64,000 bases of DNA from Lentisphaeria bacterium (lineage in GTDB: Bacteria; Verrucomicrobiota; Lentisphaeria; Victivallales; Victivallaceae). Both the position numbers and the translations under genes were made by a program. Shown one piece after another: positions 24,670 through 33,566 of this stretch (within the stretch, counting starts at the first letter, position 1; the number at the start of each line of letters is the position of its first letter). The stretch is from positions 52,710-116,709 of the forward strand of contig CAAGED010000012.1 in assembly GCA_900768505.1 (NCBI GenBank), read 5' to 3'. The notes below the pieces were generated by a model that did no database searches, had not been told where the DNA came from, and saw nothing but the letters and a program-made list of their open reading frames with translations.

Positions 24670-26169
24670 ATGAACAAATACATTGATGAATTCATGGCCG
24701 CCTTCAAGTTTGAAGGATTAACTTTCGATGACGTATCGCTGATCACCCGTTATGCGGATTTTCTCCCGGATCAAACCGACGTCTCGACCAATTTCTCTCG
24801 CAATGTAAAACTCAATATCCCCTTCGTCAGTGCGGCGATGGATACCGTTACCGAGAGCACCATGGCAATCGCAATGGCACGCCTTGGCGGTATTGGAGTT
24901 ATTCATAAAAACTTGTCCATCGACCGTCAGGTAGAAGAGGTTCGCAAGGTAAAAACTTACCTCAACGGCATCATCCGCAACCCCGCGGCATTCAGTTGCG
25001 AGTTGACCATCGCCGAAATGCTCAAAGCCAAACGCGAAGCAAAATATTCTTTCTCCGGCTTCCCGATTGTAGATCAAAACGGCGTTCTGGTCGGGATCAT
25101 AACCTCCAGAGATATTAAATTTCTCACCAATTACAATGTAAAAATTTCCGAAGTAATGAGCAAAAAACTGATTACCGCCAAGAGCAATATCTCCATGCAG
25201 CAGGCCTACCAGATCATGCTGGAAAATAAGGTCGGCAAGCTGCCGGTAATCAATTCCAAAGGTCAATTGACCGGTCTTTACAGCTTTCAGGATGTACGCA
25301 GTCTGATCGAAAACGAACAGCCGGATTACAACCGCGACAGCCAGCACCGGCTGCGAGTCGCCGCCGGCATCGGTCCTTATGACGGCGAACGGGCGGAGGC
25401 ACTGGTGGAAGCCGGCGTGGATGTAATGGTAGTTGATACCGCACATGGCGACAGCAAAGGCGTTATCGAAACCGTGGCTATGATGAAAAATCAATATGGC
25501 GGCCGAGTTGACATCATCGGCGGCAATATTGCCACCGCCAAAGCGGCGAAAGCCTTGGCGGACGCCGGAGCGGACGGTATCAAAGTCGGTATCGGCCCCG
25601 GTTCAATCTGCACCACTCGGGTAGTCGCCGGGGTTGGAGTTCCTCAGTTGACTGCGGTATTTGAAGTATCCCGCGCCATTCCCCGGGACATTCCGGTAAT
25701 CGCCGACGGCGGAATCAAGCAGTCCGGCGATGTGGCCAAAGCCATTGCAGTAGGCGCTTCATCGGTAATGATGGGTTCCGCGCTGGCCGGAACCAGCGAA
25801 AGCACCGGCGAAATAACCCTGCACCAGGGGCGCCGCTATGTAATTTACCGCGGCATGGGCAGTGTGGAAGCAATGAAAAACGGCAAAGCCAGCCGGGAGC
25901 GTTACGGTCAGCGTGACGTTGATGATGACTCAAAGCTGGTTCCCCAGGGCATTGAGGGATTGGTACCGTTCCGGGGGTCGGTAAACGATGTAATTTATCA
26001 ATTTGTCGGCGGACTGCGTTACTCGCTGGGATATTGCGGCACCAAGACCATCAAAGCGCTGCAGGAAGAGGCAGAACTTATCCGCGTCTCCATGGCCGGT
26101 CTGCGGGAGGCTCATCCCCATGACATCACCATGCTCAAGGATGCCCCGAATTACAGCAACAGCAATTAA
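24670..26169 (+). CDS. guaB: IMP dehydrogenase
   Basis: The 499-residue product has the full GuaB plan: FDDVSLITRYADFLPDQTDV at the N-terminus, two CBS domains inserted at about 95-215, the NAD site with DTAHGDS, and the catalytic loop GPGSICTTRVVAGVG with Cys314. The flap region contains the YRGMGS and RYGQRD blocks. It oxidises IMP to XMP with NAD, the first committed step to GMP. The ATG follows a CGGAG ribosome site, and a strong hairpin terminates transcription. Confidence 0.97.
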   Translation: MNKYIDEFMAAFKFEGLTFDDVSLITRYADFLPDQTDVSTNFSRNVKLNIPFVSAAMDTVTESTMAIAMARLGGIGVIHKNLSIDRQVEEVRKVKTYLNGIIRNPAAFSCELTIAEMLKAKREAKYSFSGFPIVDQNGVLVGIITSRDIKFLTNYNVKISEVMSKKLITAKSNISMQQAYQIMLENKVGKLPVINSKGQLTGLYSFQDVRSLIENEQPDYNRDSQHRLRVAAGIGPYDGERAEALVEAGVDVMVVDTAHGDSKGVIETVAMMKNQYGGRVDIIGGNIATAKAAKALADAGADGIKVGIGPGSICTTRVVAGVGVPQLTAVFEVSRAIPRDIPVIADGGIKQSGDVAKAIAVGASSVMMGSALAGTSESTGEITLHQGRRYVIYRGMGSVEAMKNGKASRERYGQRDVDDDSKLVPQGIEGLVPFRGSVNDVIYQFVGGLRYSLGYCGTKTIKALQEEAELIRVSMAGLREAHPHDITMLKDAPNYSNSN

Positions 26170-26187
26170 TTTGGACATATTTCAGGT

Positions 26188-26235
26188 GGGATGATGCGTT
26201 TTTTTAAAGACGCCCAATCATCCCCCATTAAATTT
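26188..26235 (+). terminator. Terminator after guaB, in a 325-bp gene-free stretch
   Basis: GGGATGAT-GCGT pairs with ACGC-CC-ATCATCCC, followed by a T-rich run. The remainder of the gap up to 26494 shows no gene. Confidence 0.65.
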
Positions 26236-26494
26236 TTTATATTGTCAAGACGCATTTTTCAAGCAGATCGGACAAAAACTTGCGTTGCAACGAGCTTGAT
26301 AACATCACAAAAGATCAAGCGTTATCTGGTTATTTTACATAAACAATTACCCGGGAAATGTTATCCGGAAATATTTTTTGAGGCGTTTTCAGATTATTTT
26401 TATAATCGTTGGCCAATCACCCGGATAATTTGATTATTGCCATTTTCTGATGCAAAATTCGGGATTATCGTAAAAACAAGTTTGGGAGCAGATA

Positions 26495-27097
26495 ATGGAA
26501 TCCTTAGAGCAGGCAAAAATTATCAGTCAAACCGCAATTGCCAGTAATCAGTGGCTCAACCTCTCCGTAGTGGAGTGGGTGGATGAATCCGGCCGCCGCC
26601 GCCATTGGGAGTGTGCCAACCGCAATCGTCAGCAGGGGGCGGTAATGATTATCCCCCTTATTGAACCGCAAAATGAGCTGGTGCTGGTGCGGCAATTCCG
26701 CCCGCCGGCGCACGGCTACACCATTGAATTTCCAGCCGGCTTGATTGACCCAGGCGAGGATGCCGTCACCGCCGCAGAACGCGAACTTTACGAAGAGTGC
26801 GGATATGAGGGCAAACTTATATTCGGCGGCCTGGCGGCGTTAAGTTCCCCCGGTCTCTCAGGTGAAGAGATAACCCCGATAATGATGAAAATCGACGGGG
26901 AAAAATATCCGTTGCCGGTAAAAAATCATCAGGAGGAGACGGAACACATTGAAGTATTCCGGGTAAAAATGACGGAGATGAGGAAATTTATCGGTAAAAT
27001 GCAACAGGCGGGTTGTAAAATCGATTCGAAAGTTTATTGTTTTATGTTGGCGCAAGAGCTTGCCGGAATTGGCGGCAAGTGCAATTCAGACAAATAA
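26495..27097 (+). CDS. nudF: Nudix hydrolase, ADP-ribose pyrophosphatase-like
   Basis: The 200-residue product has VMIIPLIEPQNELVLVRQFR, then the Nudix box GLIDPGEDAVTAAERELYEE, preceded by the IEFPAG block characteristic of ADP-sugar pyrophosphatases. LSSPGLSGEEIT follows at the usual distance. It probably cleaves ADP-ribose to AMP and ribose 5-phosphate. A GGGAG ribosome site is 7 nt before the ATG. The symbol is by family; the exact substrate is not proven. Confidence 0.82.
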   Translation: MESLEQAKIISQTAIASNQWLNLSVVEWVDESGRRRHWECANRNRQQGAVMIIPLIEPQNELVLVRQFRPPAHGYTIEFPAGLIDPGEDAVTAAERELYEECGYEGKLIFGGLAALSSPGLSGEEITPIMMKIDGEKYPLPVKNHQEETEHIEVFRVKMTEMRKFIGKMQQAGCKIDSKVYCFMLAQELAGIGGKCNSDK

Positions 27098-27127
27098 CAA
27101 TCAACATTTCGGTACGGTTTGCGACAA

Positions 27128-28135
27128 ATGAAAATTCTTGAAGTCAAAAATTTATCCATTGATATCGCCCAGGACAAGCATACACTCTCCATTGTGGATA
27201 ACCTCTCATTTGAAGTCAATCAAGGGGAAATCGTTGCGCTGGTGGGTGAAAGCGGCTGCGGTAAAAGTTTAAGCTGCATGGCATTGGCCGATTTATTACC
27301 TCACCCGCCAATGATTTGCCGCGGCGACAAGATTGAACTCGCCACCCGTAACGGCAAACTGAATATACTAACCGGATCAAAAAGGGAACTCGCCGCCATT
27401 AGAGGACGGGAAATATCTTACATTTTTCAGGAACCTTCCACTTCGCTTAATCCGGTTTTTCGTGTTGGCAACCAAATTGTGGAAGCACTTCAACTCCATC
27501 AGCCGGAACTCGCCGACCCCATGTCCGAAGCAGTGCAATTACTTAAATCCGTTGGCATCCCTGACCCACAAAGCCGGGTGAAAGCCTACCCGCACGAACT
27601 ATCCGGAGGCATGCAGCAGCGAGTGATGATCGCAATGGCACTGGCTTGCAAACCAAGAATTCTGGTAGCGGACGAACCGACAACTGCATTGGACGTCACA
27701 ATTCAACAACAAATTCTGCAATTGCTGCGCAAGTTGCGGCAGGAGCAAAAACTGGCAATCATTCTGGTTACCCACAATTTAGGCGTGGTGGCCGAATTGG
27801 CGGACCGGGTACTGGTGATGTACGCCGGACAATTGGTGGAAAATATGCCGGTCAGCGAATTACCTGCGGCTCAACACCCTTACACCAAGGCATTGTTAAA
27901 GGCAGTGCCCAGACTGGGTGCGCCGGGGCGTCTGCACAACATTCCGGGAACGGTTCCGCCGCCGGCGCAATATCCGGCCGGTTGCCGTTTTTACTCGCGA
28001 TGCAGTATAGCACGCCAGCTCAGTGCAGAAGAGCAGCGGAAATGCTCCATGTGCAAGGCACCGCTCCACTTGGTGAAACCGAACCATGAACTGCGTTGTC
28101 ATTATTTTGAACAACTGCCTCGAGGCGAAGAATGA
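27128..28135 (+). CDS. OppD/DppD-like peptide ABC transporter ATPase
   Basis: I take the ATG at 27128 (335 residues, MKILEVKNL) over a TTG nine bases earlier. It has Walker A GESGCGKS (about 40-47), the Q-loop FQEPSTSLNP, signature LSGGMQQRV, Walker B ILVADEPTTALD and the switch His in VTHNLG. The C-terminal Cys-rich extension (CRFYSRCSIA and KCSMC) is the oligopeptide-family hallmark that binds an Fe-S cluster in relatives. Permease and binding-protein genes are absent nearby, so it must work with components encoded elsewhere. It overlaps the next gene by 4 nt. Confidence 0.85.
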   Translation: MKILEVKNLSIDIAQDKHTLSIVDNLSFEVNQGEIVALVGESGCGKSLSCMALADLLPHPPMICRGDKIELATRNGKLNILTGSKRELAAIRGREISYIFQEPSTSLNPVFRVGNQIVEALQLHQPELADPMSEAVQLLKSVGIPDPQSRVKAYPHELSGGMQQRVMIAMALACKPRILVADEPTTALDVTIQQQILQLLRKLRQEQKLAIILVTHNLGVVAELADRVLVMYAGQLVENMPVSELPAAQHPYTKALLKAVPRLGAPGRLHNIPGTVPPPAQYPAGCRFYSRCSIARQLSAEEQRKCSMCKAPLHLVKPNHELRCHYFEQLPRGEE

Positions 28136-28848
28136 AATACTTTGATTTCAGTAAATGGAAAAATCAAATTGTACTGCTAATGATGGCGTCAGTGCTGTTT
28201 ACGGTGGTTTTTATTTCCTCATTTCTGGTATCCGAATTCGCCAAGTTGCGAGCCAACACCAACACCCAGACCATGCAGAATCAAAATCGTTTGACCTACT
28301 GGGCTAAACATAATAATTACCTGCAAAATATCAATCAAAGAAGTTACTCCGCAACGGAAATTTACCAGTTGCCATATCAGAACGGCGACTTTACCGAACG
28401 CGAGGAGCTGTTGGTTCTTCTGAGCAAGCAGCCGGAGCTGAAACTGAACGCGCAGAAAGCGCTTGCCATGCTGTATACTTTAAATGACCGGCACGGCGAG
28501 GCAATGAAGGTACTGCACAGCACCTTGCAGTGTTATCCAAATTACACCAACGCTTATCATCGCATGGCTCAACTGCTGAAGCGCCAAGGGAGAATGGAAG
28601 AGGCGTTTTCGCAGTTGCAGGCAGGATTGCTTTTTACCCCGAACGACATTTCATTGCTGCTGGAGTTGCTGCAAATATCACAACAGCTGAATAATGTCGT
28701 TTGGACGGATTATTATTTAAACCTGCTAGCAATAGTATTGCTGGACAATCAGAGTTATAATATTTTTTATCCATACACCATTCGTTGCACTTTGCTCGGA
28801 GCAATCGGCAAAGATATTATTCGCACCACGCAATTGGAGTTTTACTGA
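28132..28848 (+). CDS. Membrane-anchored TPR-like protein of unknown function
   Basis: The 238-residue product has one N-terminal membrane segment (IVLLMMASVLFTVVFISSFLV, about 13-33). The soluble remainder contains TPR-like pairs (QKALAMLYTLNDRHGEAMKV and YHRMAQLLKRQGRMEEAFSQ). Such proteins usually mediate protein contacts on the outer face of the membrane. It is coupled to the ATPase gene upstream (ATGA overlap) and ends 1 nt before mutL. No function can be assigned. Confidence 0.7.
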   Translation: MKYFDFSKWKNQIVLLMMASVLFTVVFISSFLVSEFAKLRANTNTQTMQNQNRLTYWAKHNNYLQNINQRSYSATEIYQLPYQNGDFTEREELLVLLSKQPELKLNAQKALAMLYTLNDRHGEAMKVLHSTLQCYPNYTNAYHRMAQLLKRQGRMEEAFSQLQAGLLFTPNDISLLLELLQISQQLNNVVWTDYYLNLLAIVLLDNQSYNIFYPYTIRCTLLGAIGKDIIRTTQLEFY

Positions 28849-28849
28849 T

Positions 28850-30835
28850 ATGGGCAAAATCAAAGTATTATCCGAAAATCTCAGCAACCGTATCGCCGCC
28901 GGCGAAGTAATTGAACGGCCGGCCTCAGTGGTTAAGGAGCTGGTAGAAAATGCCATTGATGCTGGAGCAGGACGAATCCGGGTGGAAATTGAGCGCTTCG
29001 GCACAAAACTCATCCGGGTAATTGATGATGGCGAGGGAATGGACGCCGATGACTTGCTGATGGCGTTGGAACCTCACGGCACCAGCAAGATTCAGAATGA
29101 TCAGGATATTGAAAACATCAGCACACTTGGTTTCCGCGGTGAAGCAATTCCCAGTATCGGTTCAATCAGCAATTTTGCCATGTGCAGCCGCACCCGTTCG
29201 GCGCCCGAGGGAAACGAAATTACGGTCAAGGGGGGAAAATTTATGGCGATCACCCCAATTGGCGCCCCTTGCGGCACTAAAATAAGCGTGCGCGACCTTT
29301 TTTTTAACATTCCGGCGCGGAAAAAATTTTTGAAAAGCGCAGCCACGGAAGAAAATCATATTCAGGAACGTTTTCTGATGATGGCGCTACCTAATCCGCA
29401 AATACATTTTGAATTGGTAATGGACAACCGGCGCGTTTACGAACTGGCGGCAGGGGAGTTGATCACCAGAATCAGCGACACTCTGGGAAAGGATTTCGCC
29501 TCACATTTGCTGAAGGTTGATTACACCGAGGGTGTTTTTCATATTTACGGTTTTTTAGCTCAGCCCGGATTCAGCCGAACCAGTCGCCGTGAGCAGCGCA
29601 CCTTTGTCAACCGACGCGCCGTGGAATCCAACACTATTTTCCGGGCGATCAAAGACGGATACGAAGTGAACGAGGCTAGTCGCTTTCAACCTTGCGTTTT
29701 ATTTGTGGATATGCCGCCGGATCAGGTGGATGTAAATGTGCATCCGGCCAAACGGGAAGTGCGCTTTAAGAACGATTTTCTTTTGAGTCACGTCATTACC
29801 CGGGCTATAAAAAATGCCCTTCAGAGTTCGCCAATTCCAGGAAGCACCCTAGACAAGCGCCTGACATTGCAATCAATTCTAAGCGGGGCGGAGATCAATT
29901 ACAATCCGATGGAACATGCTACGCAGGAGAGTTTTACAGAACTGACACTCACCAGCGGCAACGAAGCACCGGAACCTGATTCGGATTCCTGGCTGACCGA
30001 CCATCATAAGAAAGATGAGTTTTATGGAGAATCGGCGTCATTCAATCATGGCGGGCAGTTGGATATTGCGCCACCGCCGTCGGGAATGAAATTAGCCGTC
30101 ACCCAAAACGGCATGAGAACGGTTGCCGCGGCCGATACAAGCCCCATTCCGCCGACTGCGGCAGGTGTAACTACGCCATCGCCAACAATTCCGCCGGAAG
30201 ATGTAAAAATTGCTTCATACAAGCGGGAATTTGAGCTGCCGCCAACTCAGCAGTCGCCTGAGGGGGAGAATAAATTTTTAGGTTTTCTCAACGCCACCTA
30301 TATTTTGGCACAAACCGGGGAGGGTTTGGTAATCATTGACCAACACGCAGCACATGAACGGGTAATATTTGAGCAGTTGCTGCGCCAGAGTCAAGCACTG
30401 GCGGGGGCGGCGGCACAGAAACTGCTTATTCCGCTGACCGTGGAATTGTCCCGCAACGATGCCAAATTCATTCAGGCCAATTTAGACGTTTTCAAGCAGT
30501 TGGGATTTGATTTGGATCTGCTGAGCAGCAACACGGTAATTGTGGAGGCGCTCCCCCCCTTTCTGCCAAGCGGCAATATTGAAAAATTACTGCTGGATAT
30601 TTGCGATGACATTCTTACCGAAAACCAGCCGGGGAAAAAACTATCGCTGGACAAAATCGCCATGGCCTCCTGCAAGGCGGCAGTCAAGGCCAATGACATA
30701 ATTACCCAGGTCGAGGCGCAGGCGCTGTTCCGGCAGTTGCTTGAATGTCAGCGCCCGGATATTTGTCCTCACGGGCGGCCCACCATGCTGACGGTCTCGC
30801 TGAGCGAAATCGAGCGACGGATCGGGCGCAAATAA
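28850..30835 (+). CDS. mutL: DNA mismatch repair protein MutL (endonuclease type)
   Basis: The 661-residue product has the GHKL ATPase N-terminus: NRIAAGEVIERP, LVENAIDAGA, IDDGEGM and STLGFRGEAIPSI. A variable Pro-rich linker (about 340-450) follows, then the C-terminal dimerisation domain. Within that domain, DQHAAHERVIFEQ from Asp497 fits the DQHA(X)2E(X)4E endonuclease motif, and CPHGRPTM near the end is the matching metal-site motif. This MutL therefore likely nicks DNA itself, as expected in organisms without MutH. mutS is not in the window. Confidence 0.95.
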   Translation: MGKIKVLSENLSNRIAAGEVIERPASVVKELVENAIDAGAGRIRVEIERFGTKLIRVIDDGEGMDADDLLMALEPHGTSKIQNDQDIENISTLGFRGEAIPSIGSISNFAMCSRTRSAPEGNEITVKGGKFMAITPIGAPCGTKISVRDLFFNIPARKKFLKSAATEENHIQERFLMMALPNPQIHFELVMDNRRVYELAAGELITRISDTLGKDFASHLLKVDYTEGVFHIYGFLAQPGFSRTSRREQRTFVNRRAVESNTIFRAIKDGYEVNEASRFQPCVLFVDMPPDQVDVNVHPAKREVRFKNDFLLSHVITRAIKNALQSSPIPGSTLDKRLTLQSILSGAEINYNPMEHATQESFTELTLTSGNEAPEPDSDSWLTDHHKKDEFYGESASFNHGGQLDIAPPPSGMKLAVTQNGMRTVAAADTSPIPPTAAGVTTPSPTIPPEDVKIASYKREFELPPTQQSPEGENKFLGFLNATYILAQTGEGLVIIDQHAAHERVIFEQLLRQSQALAGAAAQKLLIPLTVELSRNDAKFIQANLDVFKQLGFDLDLLSSNTVIVEALPPFLPSGNIEKLLLDICDDILTENQPGKKLSLDKIAMASCKAAVKANDIITQVEAQALFRQLLECQRPDICPHGRPTMLTVSLSEIERRIGRK

Positions 30836-31014
30836 ATAAAAAGCCAGAGGACCGGATAGTTTTTTTCGGCCGAAACCTTCTTCCAATTATAATAATTTTT
30901 TCTGTTATTTCCGGTTTAAAATTATATTCCGCAAAATTATATTAAGAGAACGTTATGGCCGCAAAAAAAATAAACTGGAGCTTTTATTATAAGCTGCAAC
31001 GATATAAAACGAAA

Positions 31015-31055
31015 TAAAAAATACGGGAATGAAAAAATATTTCTCCATCCCCGTT
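31015..31055 (-). terminator. Terminator of the minus-strand trio
   Basis: Read on the minus strand, ACGGGGATG pairs with CATTCCCGT, with one G-T pair, followed by a T run. It lies in the convergent gap after mutL. Confidence 0.6.
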
Positions 31056-31086
31056 GATGTATTTTATTTTATCTTCTCCACCAATT

Positions 31087-31575
31087 CTAATCTCCTTCAA
31101 AAATATCCGTGGAATGAACCGGCACATAACAACATACCACCGGCTGTAAACGGCGCATAATTTCATAAACATATTGCGCCGCCAAATCCAGCCGCAGGGA
31201 ATATTGCTCCAAATCTGGAATCTCCCCCAGCGTTTCAGCTAAAAGTTCCGGCGTCCAGCGTTGCTCCGCCCTTGCTTCCGTCCCCGGCCACTCCTCCGGC
31301 GGCAGATCGCAGCAACAATAAGTGGTGACCAAAATCGGAGAATCCACGACGTATGAGCAGGGAGTAAGCAATAAATCCAACATCTTCTGCAAAATATTCA
31401 AATCCAACTGCCGTCCCGGCGCAATCGGTTTGGCCAACACTCTTAGTATCTCTTCATTGGCGATATGGACCCCCTGACTTAGTACATATTGCTGGCCGTA
31501 AAGCCGTTTAATCAACTCCTGACGCAGGAATTCCATATCCTCCGCCGATCGGGATTTGATAATTTTTTCACCCAT
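31087..31575 (-). CDS. Unknown 162-residue protein, last gene of phage-tail-like trio
   Basis: I take the ATG at 31575 (MGEKIIKS), 1 nt after the stop of the upstream gene. The product is mostly helical, with Leu-rich helices and a Cys-rich stretch (TYCCCDLPPEEWPG). It has no signal peptide or membrane segment. I do not recognise a family. Tight spacing in the trio suggests it works with the two larger proteins. Confidence 0.6.
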   Translation of the reverse strand: MGEKIIKSRSAEDMEFLRQELIKRLYGQQYVLSQGVHIANEEILRVLAKPIAPGRQLDLNILQKMLDLLLTPCSYVVDSPILVTTYCCCDLPPEEWPGTEARAEQRWTPELLAETLGEIPDLEQYSLRLDLAAQYVYEIMRRLQPVVCCYVPVHSTDIFEGD

Positions 31576-31576
31576 A

Positions 31577-33565
31577 TTACACAAACCCCCAGGAGCGGGC
31601 GACAAAACGCATTTCCGCTGAATCATTCGCCTCACCCAAGGTAAACGTCAACTCCTGATCACTCATTTTCACGGCTGCTGAGTCGCCGGATGAATAACTG
31701 CCGTCTGGCAGGTGTTCCGGAGTTGTTCCCCCGGATGGCGCCAGTGCCTCAACCTGATAGAGGCCATTCGGCGGAATCAGCGCATCGTTGCCGGCCGGTC
31801 CGACATATCCATTGAAACCATATTGAATACTAACTTTTGTGTATACATTTTTAACCCATGGATTGGGATCGCCAGGTTGCCAATTATAAGTGCTCGGCGG
31901 AATCGGCGGGCCTGGATTGCGGGATAATCCCCGTGGCGTCAGCAAATCAGCCGATCCGGAATAAAAATTATCGCCGATATAATAATCGGGATAAGTCACC
32001 GTGCCGGGGACGAAAATCTCCTCGATACCGCTGCCAAGAGCATTGGATAAGAACCACTTGCCACTACCGGAATCATACCACAAATAATTGTTTCCGGAAT
32101 GATAATAATATTCGCCGTTACAGCCGTTACGCACAATGGGCAGCCGCAAAATCTTCCACTGGGTTATTTCATTTACAACGCGGGAAAATTTCAGGTGCGC
32201 CACGCCAAAATTACGATCGATTCGCCAAACATTGTCAATACGGTAAAGGTAGAGGTTTTCGAGGGCATTAACGTAAATAGCCTCCGGTCCGTTATCCTTG
32301 CAGTCATTGACAATTTTACCCCGATAATACCAGACACGCCCCAATGAATCAGTCAATACCGGCTGACGATCGCTGGCCGCGACAAACATGGAGCCGGGCT
32401 TGGGCGAATCGCCCGGCAATGAATCCAGCAGCACTAAACTGCCTTCAACCCCGAATTCATTTCGTTCGTATGCCGTTAAATTCGGCCAGGCCTGACACTT
32501 CGGGAAGCTGCTTACCCTGACAATCCAATTCCAGCCGGGAGCAATATGCATAAAGTCGAAATTGCTGATTTTCAGCTTATTGTTTTCGTTTAGCACCTCA
32601 ATATTGTTTCCAGGTACAATTTTATCGGCCAAAAACCCCGGCGTCGGGTCGATGGAATCAACTTTCACCTGATATGAATCAGAAAATGTATTGTCCACAA
32701 TATCTCCGAAGTGAAGGCGGCGGCAACTAAAATTTTTTCCGTCAATTACAATCAGCGGTATCTGGCGCCGCCGTGAATCATTCCTTTCCCCTAATTCCGT
32801 CGTTATGCCGGCATTATTTACATTGCCGGAGTCGGTGTAGAGGTATTCACAAAAAATTTCCAGTTGCGCGGTCTCGTCCAAGGCGAAACTTTTTCCAGTC
32901 ACGGCATATTCCCGCCCCGGAAGCAAAATTTTGCCACCCCTAAGTTGAACGGAGGCAATTTTTACCTTACTCATATCCAAAACATGAGTTGTATCTCCCA
33001 GCTCCACCTGGCAAATGGGAGCAAAAGGGGAATCCACGTCGTTTTCACTGGAGTAAATATCCCCCTTCTGCCGCTGCGTAAGTACCTTATAACTGAACCC
33101 GGTGTCCCGGGCTGCGACCCGCACCTCCCCCAGTTGAAAGGCTTGAAAACCATTTACCCGGGGCATTTGCAAAAGCGTACTACCGGTATCGGCGGCGTAA
33201 AAGCTCCCAGTCCACACCTCCTGCTCCGGCTCAAACTGACAAGCCAACCCGATGGTGTAATCTCCGGCGGCGGTGAAGGCTACCGGCAAGACCAGATAAT
33301 CCGTCTCCGGTTCAAACATATCCACGAAGCGGTTGGTTGTTCCGGAGAAATAAACCCTCCCCCAGCGAACCGCCAGTTGTGAATTGATGACTTCCAGTTT
33401 AAATTGTGACCTCTCACTGCCCCTCCCCGGTGGCAGCGGCATACTGATTCTGGCGCCGCATCCGGTATATTCCACGGCGATATTCTCCCCGGCCAGCGGC
33501 TTGTTGCGACGAATTAATTCCACCAAATGTGCGGCGGCCTCCTGCCATAAGTAGCAAAATTTCAT
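31577..33565 (-). CDS. Unknown 662-residue beta-rich protein with phage tail-fibre-like motif
   Basis: The sequence is rich in beta-strand formers, Tyr, Trp, Gly and Asn. The phrase SIDPTPGFLADKI followed by NNKLKISNFDF near residue 310-340 resembles a motif often seen in phage tail fibre proteins (TPGYLxDK). No signal peptide is present, which argues against ordinary secretion. The C-terminal part contains SSGDSAAVKMSDQELTFTLG. It sits 1 nt after the stop of the upstream gene. It is probably a virion or tail-derived structural protein; family unproven. Confidence 0.5.
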   Translation of the reverse strand: MKFCYLWQEAAAHLVELIRRNKPLAGENIAVEYTGCGARISMPLPPGRGSERSQFKLEVINSQLAVRWGRVYFSGTTNRFVDMFEPETDYLVLPVAFTAAGDYTIGLACQFEPEQEVWTGSFYAADTGSTLLQMPRVNGFQAFQLGEVRVAARDTGFSYKVLTQRQKGDIYSSENDVDSPFAPICQVELGDTTHVLDMSKVKIASVQLRGGKILLPGREYAVTGKSFALDETAQLEIFCEYLYTDSGNVNNAGITTELGERNDSRRRQIPLIVIDGKNFSCRRLHFGDIVDNTFSDSYQVKVDSIDPTPGFLADKIVPGNNIEVLNENNKLKISNFDFMHIAPGWNWIVRVSSFPKCQAWPNLTAYERNEFGVEGSLVLLDSLPGDSPKPGSMFVAASDRQPVLTDSLGRVWYYRGKIVNDCKDNGPEAIYVNALENLYLYRIDNVWRIDRNFGVAHLKFSRVVNEITQWKILRLPIVRNGCNGEYYYHSGNNYLWYDSGSGKWFLSNALGSGIEEIFVPGTVTYPDYYIGDNFYSGSADLLTPRGLSRNPGPPIPPSTYNWQPGDPNPWVKNVYTKVSIQYGFNGYVGPAGNDALIPPNGLYQVEALAPSGGTTPEHLPDGSYSSGDSAAVKMSDQELTFTLGEANDSAEMRFVARSWGFV

Positions 33566-33566
33566 A

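Noticed and set aside
24718..25494. Minus-strand ORF of 258 codons inside guaB
   Set aside because: Antisense shadow of a fully recognisable IMP dehydrogenase, His/Tyr-rich with no family motif.
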